Part shown: positions 51,909-60,969 of the stretch, piece by piece
Layout: every line of letters starts with the position of its first letter
Numbering within the stretch: position 1 is the stretch's first letter
Assembly: GCF_000236905.1 (NCBI RefSeq)
Contig: NC_016528.1
Span: 196,001-260,000, forward strand
Length of the DNA: 64,000 bases
Direction: 5' to 3'
Source of the DNA: Tetrapisispora phaffii CBS 4417
Lineage: Eukaryota > Ascomycota > Saccharomycetes > Saccharomycetales > Saccharomycetaceae
Position numbers and translations under genes: made by a program
The notes under the pieces: model-generated
What the model saw: the letters and a program-made list of their open reading frames with translations, nothing else
Told to the model about the DNA's origin: nothing
The model's database searches: none

Positions 51909-51935
51909 TCAGACATCTGTGCGCGTGATGTCTGA
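51909..51935. repeat. 9-bp perfect inverted repeat
   Basis: The arms TCAGACATC (51909-51917) and GATGTCTGA (51927-51935) flank a 9-base loop. An A8 run follows directly on the plus strand, so on the minus strand a T-run precedes the hairpin. The arrangement is not that of a Pol III terminator. Confidence 0.7.
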
Positions 51936-53127
51936 TAAAAAAAAGATGGGAGGATTACACAGTGGCGTGCCCGTATCTGTGCGTGTCTGGGTAACAAGAT
52001 GCCCTTTTATTTACGGTGCCACTCTTTTTTATCGCGTGTTAATCTATGTAACTGTGCTTATGTTGATTGCATAGAACAACTTCCTGATAGGAAACTAGAA
52101 AGAGAAAACAACTGGCAGCACAGCAACAAATGAGGGTGAAAACCGCATATACTTCTATTTCTTGCTGGTGTGCAATGACATGGAGAAACGTTAATGCCAC
52201 AGACCATCGCCGAATACAATACGTACGCATAGGATAATAGTGTAATTTCTTTACTTGTGGAACAAAGAGAGAGGGTACAGTGCACTTCACGACAACTCTC
52301 CTTGCCAATGAAAAACCAATATACAAATATATACGCATATATTTCGTGAAGCAAGCGAAACTATTATCCAGTGCTTTGGGATGAAGCGAGTGACAATAAG
52401 ATAATTGAAAACTCTAGATAAGAACGTTTCGCAAATGGTTACAAGCTTTGGTTACATCATCTATTCTTTTCCTTTCTGGGTTCCTCCTCTTGCGGCAAAA
52501 CGGAGAGATCTTATTTCTTTTTTCGGGATGAAAACCAACGAAATCGCGTTCATAAGGGGAAACTGGTATCATCACCACACGCAGACACATTCAGTGAAGG
52601 TTTGTTTTGTGATTAATTATTTTGTACTGTGTAAGTGCTTCTTCAGTTTTATCTGCTATTTCCAAATGCCATTCGTTATAAAGAACACTTACTTATTGGG
52701 CTTTGCTATTTTGATGAACTTGCCACTTTAATAAGCAACTAGAAATAATACAACCTTATACACAGTAATTTACTATATCTCTTATGTCTGCAGAATTCCA
52801 TAGGAGGAGATTGTTTCGCTGTCCAACCGCAGGTTTGATTGTCTCTGCTCACAATAAATGGAGAAGCATATACCCATGCAACACGTAAGAGCAAGAAAAA
52901 TAGTAACTAGCATGTTGTTCTTATTGGATCATAGATGACAGTAATTAATTAATAAGATCAAGTTGTTGGATACTGATCTATTATCAAGCCTATTGCAACT
53001 ATATCGATACATGTATTTGTGTATTAGGTACTATGGCTCAGCTGCTCTTTTTAATTGTTGTAATACGTTTAATATACCCTAAGTTATCTATGTGTAGCGC
53101 CTATCATACAAGAGGTTGTTGTAACTT

Positions 53128-53133
53128 CACGTG
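53128..53133. promoter_or_regulatory. CACGTG E-box upstream of NET1
   Basis: The site reads TTCACGTGAC, a Cbf1/Pho4-type element 653 bases upstream of the NET1-like start codon. I considered it as a centromere CDEI and rejected that, because no AT-rich CDEII plus CCGAA-containing CDEIII follows. Confidence 0.35.
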
Positions 53134-53785
53134 ACAGTTAATTCTTTCTTGAACTTCCATTTTTTAATGATTAGTCTTGCTTGCAGCGTCTCTGCCACCA
53201 CTTCAGGATATTTAATTCTATAAAGTTGAGTTACTGAAGAAATTGTAAATGTGTTATAAACAGCTTTCATGAGTACAAAAGTGTTTCGAGGTAAGAAATA
53301 TTCTTTCTTTTATCAAGACAATGCCAGCGCCAAGTAGTAATCAATATAGTAGCCTGCGTATACTATCATTGTACATTGTGTAACTACCTTAAAAAGTCAT
53401 CGGATTATAATAAATACAGTCCTGTAAATATGGACAATACCTTACATTATATGAATCTCGATAGTTAATATAAAATCTGTAATTAAATTCAGGTATGTGG
53501 TTATTATTCAATGCCACTGTCGCTATTAGTCCTTGGCGGACCATTCACCAGTTATGTCCTTGTGTACGATGTCCTAATAAGTTTTTTTCGTTCTTTTTTT
53601 CTTTAAGCGCTACATAATAAAAATAAACTATACAGTAAAAATTTATTGTATTATTTTAAAATGAATTGATTTTTCATTCCAAGAATAATATATCTATTCA
53701 TGTCTACTTATATACCTACATACATAAGATTCGTAACCGAAAATAAGTACTACCGGTTTCTTACATTGCGTGCACTCTCGAAAAC

Positions 53786-56647
53786 ATGTATAAGTTGCAG
53801 ATTGAACTTGTTCCGCTTAATAATGCATCCAATGCAGCTTCAGTTATAAATGACCCATACAATCAATTTTATGGCAATGGTAATAATAATTCTATTTCGT
53901 CTGATTTGAAAGGTAGAGTACCATCTTTTCAGGTATCCCAATTGCATCAATACCAAGATAGAACATTCACAAACACAAATAACAGTTTCGTGCTACCTTC
54001 GCATTCATCATTTAATAATAATGGTAATAAAAAATTCTTACTTTTCACAAAACAATCTAATTCCTTATATGATTTATCCCAAGAAATCATAGCAAAATGT
54101 GAGAAAATGTACTCGGACATGAAGCAAACTATAGATATCGAAAGTTTACAAGATTGCAATGGATGTGACTTAGATCCAGATTTCATTGTTAAAGATGTTT
54201 TTCTTTATGATAACAATGTGAGGGTCATTTTGAAACATGATATCGAATTCAATAACGACAAAAGATCAGTCTCATCATACGGACTTTCTAAAAAGAGAAA
54301 AATGAACAATGGTGTGGCACAACAAATTTCTGCCCCACTCTCTTCTCCTTACCGTGACCAAAGTTCAAAAACAAATAACAAATTAAGAATTTCAACTCCA
54401 TTGGCAAATCAAATATATCCCAATCAAACTCAACAGAAGAAGGAACAATTGGCACTTGCAACACAGGTCGATACTGCTGCTGTTGACAGATCATTTCTGC
54501 CTCCTCCTTTCCAGCCACAATCTCCAGGCATAGTTATTAGTTCAGGAGCAGATAAATCAAAGAGAATCTTATCAATGGATGATCAAAATAATTCAGTTTC
54601 AAAATCAGAAACTGTAGATCCGGATAAATCAAAACGTCAAATTTTATTATCTGGTGCTCCGCTAATGTCAACAATGACTCCAAATAGAGTAACTTTAACT
54701 GGCCAGCGAGTTGTTTCGGAAAAATCAAATATTAATAGTAAAGAAGTGTTTACATCCATGGAAAAGAACGGACTCAAAACTCCAAGAATTACATCCGGTA
54801 TGTTAAAGATTCCTGAACCAAAAATACAAGAAGCTGAACGAGCTTTACAAGAAGGACCTTCCAGCCCTGCTTCTGCATTGCCATTGAAAAATAATATAAC
54901 TCCAAAGAAGGACAAAAGTGATAATATTACTTTTAGTTCGGAGGATGAAGACAGGAAAGACTCTAGTTCGAAACCTTCAAATTATCATGAAAGATCTATC
55001 GCCAACGATAATGGCTCCCCAGTAAGGCAAGCTCAATTTGATGATAAATTCCAGATTCTTAACTTAAAAAATTTACCTTCTTCAAACGAAGCGCCTGCAC
55101 AGCTAAGAAAGTCATCCCTAGAGGAAAAAGTGCAATCAAAGTCAAATTCTGATCTATTTGAAAAAGTCGAACCAAGGATTATAAACAATTTCAATGAGAT
55201 TAAAGAAGGAAATACTGAAGCAATCAATCCTAAAATTTCAAAGTTGTTTTCAAATTCTCGAAGCATAGTAGGAAGTAAAGCAGACTCCTCTCACTTTGAA
55301 AGTAAAAATACAGAATCCATTGATGATAAAGCTGCTACTGACGAAGATGAAGACGATGTTGGGAATGAAACTGTAAGAATCAATAAAAATATAACAACGA
55401 ATACTGCTCCAGTTAACTCTGACGCTGAAAGAAGAAAACTGGAACAAGAAGAAAAGAAGAAATTGGCGCAAATGAGAAAGAAGGCAGCTGAAGAAAAACA
55501 AATATTGCTCGAGGTAGAGAAGCATAGACTAGTTGAAGCAGCAAAACAGAAGGCAGCTGAAGAAAAACAAAGATTGCTTGAGGAAGAAAAACAGAAGGCA
55601 GCTGAAGCAGCCAGGAAGAAAATTGCTGAAGAGAAACAAAGATTACTTGAAGCAGCCAAGAAGAAGGCAGCTGAAGAAAAACAAAGATTACTCGAGGAAG
55701 AAAAACAGAAGGCAGCTGAAGAAAAACAAAGATTACTCGAGGAAGAAAAACAGAAGGCAGCTGAAGCAGCCAGGAAGAAAATTGCTGAAGAAAAACAAAG
55801 ATTACTTCAGGAGAAGGAAAAGAAGGCAATTGAGGAGAAGCAAAAACTAGTTCAGCAGAAGCAAAGATTAGATAAAGTCGCCAAACAGAAGGCCATGGAG
55901 GAGAAATATAAATTACTTGAAGAAGAAAAGAAGAAATCAGCTGGCCATCAACCAGCTAGTACTTCAGTTGCCACACCAGTGAACTCTATAGCTGGTGTGA
56001 ATATATTGAAAGAATTAAAAGCAAAATATACTGATCCTCAACCTAGAGTCTCTTCCGGTTTGAAACCAAACTCAAATTCTTCTGATGATTCAAGTGAAGA
56101 TGATTCATCAAACTCATCATCTAGTGAGCAAAGTTCCAGCTCTGAAGAATCTGGCGAAGAAGAAAACTCTCACAAAAAGGTAAGAAGAGGCATAGTTGGA
56201 ACACCGAAAGGCCAACTAGGGACCAGAACGCCACCTCTAAGGTCAACTTCTTCAACTGCTACAACTAGCCTTTTAAATAACGATGATAAAAGTAAAATGG
56301 CTGTTACCAAAAAATCTCCATCTGATAAGATAGAAGAATCTTTGTCAATCGCTTCAACCCAAAAATCACCTATTGCAATTTCAAAGTTACCTCCAAAAAT
56401 GAGGCCATCACTGAGTTCATTATCTGATTTGGTTTCTAGAGGTGTACCTGATGTAAGAGAAAAAAGTTTCAAGTTTTCACAATCACCGAAGCAAGCATCA
56501 ATAAAAGAAGCTTCATATACTTCTTCATCATCTTCAAATGATTCGACGACCGATTACAGTAGTGACTCAAGTGATGATTCTGACTCCAGCAGTTCATCAG
56601 ATGATTCTGAAGGTTATATTAGCATAAAATTTGCAAGCCAAAATTAA
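53786..56647 (+). CDS. NET1: nucleolar Net1/Tof2-type protein (RENT, rDNA silencing)
   Basis: This 953-residue homologue of Net1, and of its paralogue Tof2, is a nucleolar protein. Net1 holds Cdc14 phosphatase inactive until anaphase, anchors Sir2 at rDNA and stimulates Pol I. The N-terminus is diagnostic: MYKLQIELVP, KFLLFTKQSNSLYDLSQEI, and the block SLQDCNGCDLDPDFIVKDVF near residues 112-135. The middle is Ser/Pro/Lys-rich with many potential kinase sites. Residues about 550-718 form a highly charged EEKQRLLEEEKQKAAE-type coiled coil from tandem duplication. The C-terminus is Ser/Asp-rich (SSSSNDSTTDYSSDSSDDSD). S. cerevisiae Net1 is 1189 residues. It is head-to-head with PRY and convergent with SMC3, as NET1 is in S. 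cerevisiae; TOF2 would have the same orientation. Confidence 0.9.
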   Translation: MYKLQIELVPLNNASNAASVINDPYNQFYGNGNNNSISSDLKGRVPSFQVSQLHQYQDRTFTNTNNSFVLPSHSSFNNNGNKKFLLFTKQSNSLYDLSQEIIAKCEKMYSDMKQTIDIESLQDCNGCDLDPDFIVKDVFLYDNNVRVILKHDIEFNNDKRSVSSYGLSKKRKMNNGVAQQISAPLSSPYRDQSSKTNNKLRISTPLANQIYPNQTQQKKEQLALATQVDTAAVDRSFLPPPFQPQSPGIVISSGADKSKRILSMDDQNNSVSKSETVDPDKSKRQILLSGAPLMSTMTPNRVTLTGQRVVSEKSNINSKEVFTSMEKNGLKTPRITSGMLKIPEPKIQEAERALQEGPSSPASALPLKNNITPKKDKSDNITFSSEDEDRKDSSSKPSNYHERSIANDNGSPVRQAQFDDKFQILNLKNLPSSNEAPAQLRKSSLEEKVQSKSNSDLFEKVEPRIINNFNEIKEGNTEAINPKISKLFSNSRSIVGSKADSSHFESKNTESIDDKAATDEDEDDVGNETVRINKNITTNTAPVNSDAERRKLEQEEKKKLAQMRKKAAEEKQILLEVEKHRLVEAAKQKAAEEKQRLLEEEKQKAAEAARKKIAEEKQRLLEAAKKKAAEEKQRLLEEEKQKAAEEKQRLLEEEKQKAAEAARKKIAEEKQRLLQEKEKKAIEEKQKLVQQKQRLDKVAKQKAMEEKYKLLEEEKKKSAGHQPASTSVATPVNSIAGVNILKELKAKYTDPQPRVSSGLKPNSNSSDDSSEDDSSNSSSSEQSSSSEESGEEENSHKKVRRGIVGTPKGQLGTRTPPLRSTSSTATTSLLNNDDKSKMAVTKKSPSDKIEESLSIASTQKSPIAISKLPPKMRPSLSSLSDLVSRGVPDVREKSFKFSQSPKQASIKEASYTSSSSSNDSTTDYSSDSSDDSDSSSSSDDSEGYISIKFASQN
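55547..55807 (+). repeat. in-frame tandem and block duplication inside NET1
   Basis: A 45-base unit (55664-55708) is repeated exactly at 55709-55753, encoding a 15-residue heptad-like unit (KAAEEKQRLLEEEKQ). At a larger scale, the block 55547-55648 recurs at 55706-55807 with only three mismatches in 102 bases. All unit lengths are multiples of three, so the frame is kept. The low divergence points to recent expansion. Confidence 0.92.
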
Positions 56648-56901
56648 AGAAGAAAAAGAAAAATACAGGTGGATTTGCCTCACTCATCGCAGATTCCAAA
56701 AAGAAATAAACTTAAAACTATTTGCATTTTCTAATATGATAGATATTAATATATAGAGATAGATAGAAATAAAGACACATTCCGTTATAAATAATATATA
56801 CAATTTCTTTGAATAAATGTTGAATGGATTGAATAATTCTAAACATTTACAAGCTATTGAGTAAATAGTATTAAGTAATAAAGCAAAAATCTTAAAGATC
56901 A

Positions 56902-59900
56902 TCATATGTTTGCTATTTTATTGCTTCCTCTAATGAAATTAATTGCGGAATCTCTATTAATTTCAACAACTGTAGATATTTTATTTTCATACTTTACACG
57001 GAAGAATTTATCAGCAACCTGCAGCATATCGGTTCTAAAAGTTGTACAGATAAATTGAGCATTTGATGATAAAGATTTTATGACATCAGCTACAGCTGTT
57101 CTATATTGCTTATCCAGAGCAGCATCTATTTCATCAAATAAATAAAATGGTGCTGGGTCAACCATTTGAATGGCTAAAATCATAGCAATAGCGCACACAG
57201 TTTTTTGGCCCCCGGATAGTTGTTCCACATGCAATTGTTCATCTCTTTTAGAATTGAATGACACAGATATAGATACCCCGGTATAGACTAGTTCACTAAT
57301 ATTTTGAGAATCAGTATTAATGTCCATTGAAGCTAAACTATCATCAGAACGACGATGTATAATTAAATTTGCAGTACCTCGTGGAACCAATTTTTCGAAA
57401 ACTTTAGTAAAATTTTCAGATACCTTCTTAAATGTTGTATCTACTGCCGTAATTTTTTGCTCCTTTAATTGTGTAATTAATTCTTGAATTGAATTCTTCG
57501 AGTCATCTAATTCTTTTGCCCTTTCAACCAGTTCATTTTGTTTTTCAGAAAACTTCTTGAAATTCTCAAATGCTCTTTTATTCACATTATGCAATGTAGA
57601 GAGTTCTTTAGTTATATTATTCAATTCATTCAGTAGCTCGTCACTACTTGATTCCTGATATTTGCTTAATGACTCTTCAGGTAGTAGACCGAGTTCTCTA
57701 ATCTTTTGTTGAATTTCATCACGTCTTGAAGCTAATGTGTATTTCTTAATCATAATCTTTTCAGTGTCTTTCTGAAAGTTATCTAATTTTTTCAATAATA
57801 GTTTTTGCTGTGAATTAGCCTTATCTAGAATTTTTTGATTATTCATCTTCTCAGATTTTAATTGTTCTAGTTCATTTTGAAGTTTAGTAAATTCTAATTT
57901 GGCTCTAGAATATGCTTCTAAAAGCAAGTCCCTTTCAGAAGTCGCAGATTTTAATTCGTTTTTAAGACCAATGACGTAAGAATCATTCGATGTCGAAATT
58001 TTGGCTTTCAGGTTATTATACTGAGGTATTAACTTTGCATCAAGTTGTGCTCTCAATTTATCCAATGAGCCAGAAACGTCATCTAATTCTTCAGTAATCT
58101 CATTCAATTTCTCTGATCTTTCTGATATGGATATGGTGATGTTCTCTAGGTCAACTTTTTCAACTTCTGACAATTCGCTATCAAAAGGCTGTTCTCTATC
58201 TTTGAGAAAGGTTTCAAGGTTTTTGCCACTCGAATCCAGATGTTTTTCAATATTATTAATTTTATCCTTTAATTTACGTATAGATTCTTCAGCTATCGCC
58301 TTCTCACCTCTTTTATTATTTAATTTTAAATTTAAATTATCAATATTAGTCAACATTGTTTCTTGTTTATTTGTTTCTGCTTTAATCAAACTATTTTGCT
58401 GATCGATACTCGAATCCATTTCATTTAATTTTTGGTGAATCGTATCTAATTCTAAAGTTATTTGTTTAAATTGAGCGTTTGCGTTCTTCAAATCCTTTAA
58501 AGCATCCAATTTCATTTTCTGATGTTGGTCATAGTAACCACCGGTTAATTCACCTCTTTTATCGGCACGGTCACCATCCAGTGTTATTGCATTCATTTTA
58601 AATCTCTTTGCCAGTTTACTACCTTCTCCCAGATCCTTTACCACAATAGTTTTGCCAAATACGTGCATGACAGCTTTTTCGTATCTGACGTCAAATTTAA
58701 TCTTTTTAATTAATGGAGTACATGAAGCTTGATCATTTGGTGGATAAGTGAAATTTGAATCCATACGGATTCTATTCAACGGCATGAAAGTGACTCTACC
58801 ACCCTTCATGCGATACAGTTCATCCATTATTAATGAAGCTGTCTCATCTGTATCGACAACGATATTGAATAAAGAATTACCACCGATTACTTCTGCACAT
58901 CTCTTATATTTTTCGCTAACCTTAATTAGTTCACCTAATGTCCCTAACACGGCATCATCTGGTAAATTTAACTTATCAACAATCTCTTTAACATTTTTAA
59001 TACCATTTGCCACGGAACGATGCATAGTTTCATTCAGTATCCTTTCTGACCTTTTCACCCCTTCTGACATATTTTCAAGAATCGTTTGTAATCTTTGTTC
59101 TTCTCTCCATAGCTCCCTACGAGCATCAAATTTTTGACTATATTCTGTCTTCACCTTCGCTATCTTTTCTTTGACTTCATCCAACTCGCCCAACACTACT
59201 GGTCCTTGAGTTGAATCAATTAAATCTTCAATATCTTCATCAAGTTTTTTCACCTCTTGCTCATTGTATTCTTGTTCGCTTGTCAATTGTTCTTTATTAG
59301 TTTTTAACAATGTAAATTCTTCTTTTATATTTGCGACCTCTTCATCTATCCATTTGTTACGTTCTTCAACAGTAGTGAATTTCGCATATTTACCTTTTTT
59401 TATCATTAAATTCTTTTGTCTTTCTTGAAGAGATGCTAACACTGACCTTAATTCATTTTCTTGCTTAGTCAATTCTTCAAATTTTGGCAGGCATTCAGCA
59501 ACTAGCTTTCGTTTTTCTTTTATAGCATCACTTAAAATATTCAGATTATTCTGATCAATTTTTGTTTGTTCTTCCTGTGAGTTAATCTGAGATTGTATAT
59601 CATTTATAGTTACATCATAATTTGCAACTTTATTTTGTAGATCAGTGAAATGAAATTTTGCCTGTTGAAGTTCAGTGGTACCTTTTAACTTTAACGATGC
59701 TTCTGTATTTTGAAGAGTTTTTGTAATGTCTACAACAATACCTTCTCTTTTATCTAGCTCTTGTAAATACTGTTCTGAAGTATATAAGATATTGGTATAT
59801 TCAGATTCTAATTTTTCTATTTGATTAATAATATCGTTCAATTCACGATCATACAATGTAAATTGAAAGACCTTCCTATCACCTTCCAAGTCATTGTACT

Positions 59901-60552
59901 TTTCTAGTTCCTTACGTTCTTCCTCCATTTCATCTAATTTTTTTGTCAATTCTTTCATCTCTTTTGCAATTTGCATTCTCTTTTTCTCAGTTTCTTCCAT
60001 TTTCTTAAGAGAAGCCGTCAACTTGGCTTCAAACGACTTAGCACCAACAACATCTTCCAATATTTGCAATCTCTCTTTATCTTTTGCATTAGTCAAAGCA
60101 ACAATTCTACCTTGTGGAACAATGTTGTAAGGATTACTCATCGAGAAGCCAGTACTTTCCATCATTCTAACGATGTCTGATTTAGTTACATTTCTGTCAT
60201 TAATCTGATAATCATCTTTTTTCAAACCGACTGTTCTTCTGATAGAGACAGTACTATCTGGATTTACTGCCACACCTGAAGGTAAAATCATAGAATTACC
60301 AGGATCATAAAATTGAATCTCAACTGATGCACTCATAACTGAACCCGAACCTTGATGAATGAGACCTTGTCTTTCTTCTCTTTTAAGATTAGAGTAATCA
60401 TCACTTAAGACAAATCGAATGGCAGCAAAGAAATTTGATTTACCAGAACCATTGGAACCGATTATAATGTTATAATGTGGAGAAAAATCATCGATTATAG
60501 TTTCGTTTCTATAGGTTTTGAAACCTTTGATAATAACTTTTTGAATATACAT
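56902..60552 (-). CDS. SMC3: cohesin ATPase subunit Smc3
   Basis: This 1216-residue Smc3 forms the cohesin ring with Smc1 and Scc1/Mcd1, holding sister chromatids together. The N-terminal ATPase head has Walker A GSNGSGKS at residues 32-39. The twin acetyl-acceptor lysines targeted by Eco1 correspond to K111/K112 in VGLKKDDY. Two long antiparallel coiled coils flank the hinge (about residues 510-680; LGTLGELIKVSEKYKRCAEV and GDRADKRGELTGGYYD). The C-terminal head carries the signature motif LSGGQKT with S1113 and Walker B FDEIDAALD with D1140 and E1141. All catalytic elements are intact. Length is near that of S. cerevisiae (1230). Paired MCB elements lie in its promoter, consistent with G1/S expression. 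Confidence 0.98.
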   Translation of the reverse strand: MYIQKVIIKGFKTYRNETIIDDFSPHYNIIIGSNGSGKSNFFAAIRFVLSDDYSNLKREERQGLIHQGSGSVMSASVEIQFYDPGNSMILPSGVAVNPDSTVSIRRTVGLKKDDYQINDRNVTKSDIVRMMESTGFSMSNPYNIVPQGRIVALTNAKDKERLQILEDVVGAKSFEAKLTASLKKMEETEKKRMQIAKEMKELTKKLDEMEEERKELEKYNDLEGDRKVFQFTLYDRELNDIINQIEKLESEYTNILYTSEQYLQELDKREGIVVDITKTLQNTEASLKLKGTTELQQAKFHFTDLQNKVANYDVTINDIQSQINSQEEQTKIDQNNLNILSDAIKEKRKLVAECLPKFEELTKQENELRSVLASLQERQKNLMIKKGKYAKFTTVEERNKWIDEEVANIKEEFTLLKTNKEQLTSEQEYNEQEVKKLDEDIEDLIDSTQGPVVLGELDEVKEKIAKVKTEYSQKFDARRELWREEQRLQTILENMSEGVKRSERILNETMHRSVANGIKNVKEIVDKLNLPDDAVLGTLGELIKVSEKYKRCAEVIGGNSLFNIVVDTDETASLIMDELYRMKGGRVTFMPLNRIRMDSNFTYPPNDQASCTPLIKKIKFDVRYEKAVMHVFGKTIVVKDLGEGSKLAKRFKMNAITLDGDRADKRGELTGGYYDQHQKMKLDALKDLKNANAQFKQITLELDTIHQKLNEMDSSIDQQNSLIKAETNKQETMLTNIDNLNLKLNNKRGEKAIAEESIRKLKDKINNIEKHLDSSGKNLETFLKDREQPFDSELSEVEKVDLENITISISERSEKLNEITEELDDVSGSLDKLRAQLDAKLIPQYNNLKAKISTSNDSYVIGLKNELKSATSERDLLLEAYSRAKLEFTKLQNELEQLKSEKMNNQKILDKANSQQKLLLKKLDNFQKDTEKIMIKKYTLASRRDEIQQKIRELGLLPEESLSKYQESSSDELLNELNNITKELSTLHNVNKRAFENFKKFSEKQNELVERAKELDDSKNSIQELITQLKEQKITAVDTTFKKVSENFTKVFEKLVPRGTANLIIHRRSDDSLASMDINTDSQNISELVYTGVSISVSFNSKRDEQLHVEQLSGGQKTVCAIAMILAIQMVDPAPFYLFDEIDAALDKQYRTAVADVIKSLSSNAQFICTTFRTDMLQVADKFFRVKYENKISTVVEINRDSAINFIRGSNKIANI

Positions 60553-60969
60553 TTTTTGTTAATGACTATACCCCAAAGTACTTCTAACCTCTTTTGCTTT
60601 AAACCAGTCTAGATATATACTGTTGCAAGAACTTATATCAAATAAAATGTTTTTTATCGTAACTATTTTTATAGAACTTAAATTGTAAGCATATTTATTT
60701 TACTTTAGATTTACTAATATTTATTTACGCGTTATTACCTTTACGCGTGTAACAATTTATATTATATTAGTATTAATATTTATATATTCATAAAACTTGA
60801 ACATTTAGTATGCCATCTTGATTAATCATAGCGGTCAGATTAACCATGATTTTCCTTTCAGTTAAATTGGACAACAAAAACTTATAAGTAATAAATTTGT
60901 TTCAAAGTTTACTTTCTCTATATATGGATAGTCTCATGCAATTTTTCGTTTCATAGAGTATTGATGTCA
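60553..60969. other. SMC3 promoter / YBR287W-like 3' flank
   Basis: This 417-base spacer lies between two leftward genes. Because the upstream gene ends at its right edge, the regulatory content belongs to SMC3. It contains two exact MCB elements. Confidence 0.6.
60727..60748. promoter_or_regulatory. paired MCB elements (MBF sites) of SMC3
   Basis: Two exact ACGCGT palindromes, at 60727-60732 and 60743-60748, are 16 bases apart and 175-196 bases upstream of the SMC3 start codon. MBF (Mbp1-Swi6) drives G1/S transcription of replication and cohesion genes through this element. Two copies so close in a single-gene promoter are unlikely to be chance. Confidence 0.8.

Larger units (their letters stand above)
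50668..53785. other. 3.1-kb gene-free region between PRY and NET1
   Basis: This is the longest spacer in the window, between head-to-head genes. Its outer parts are AT-rich, while the section about 51240-52600 is closer to balanced composition. Features seen are a 9-bp perfect hairpin (51909-51935), a poly(T)/poly(A) junction near 51459-51477 and a CACGTG site. One ATG-initiated 81-codon frame (51391-51636) is disrupted in character by the homopolymer, and I give it little weight. The frames at 52039-52354 and 52405-52731 show no family resemblance; the latter lacks an ATG start. No PRY or other gene remnant is recognisable. Confidence 0.5.

Noticed and set aside
53100..53133. Possible point centromere with CDEI on the minus strand (GTCACGTG)
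   Set aside because: No 75-90-base highly AT-rich CDEII follows on that strand and no CCGAA-containing CDEIII is found at the required distance.
55291..55829. Long minus-strand ORFs opposite the NET1 repeat
   Set aside because: They are antisense shadows of the repetitive coiled-coil coding sequence (Phe/Ser/Leu-rich) and overlap a clearly conserved gene.
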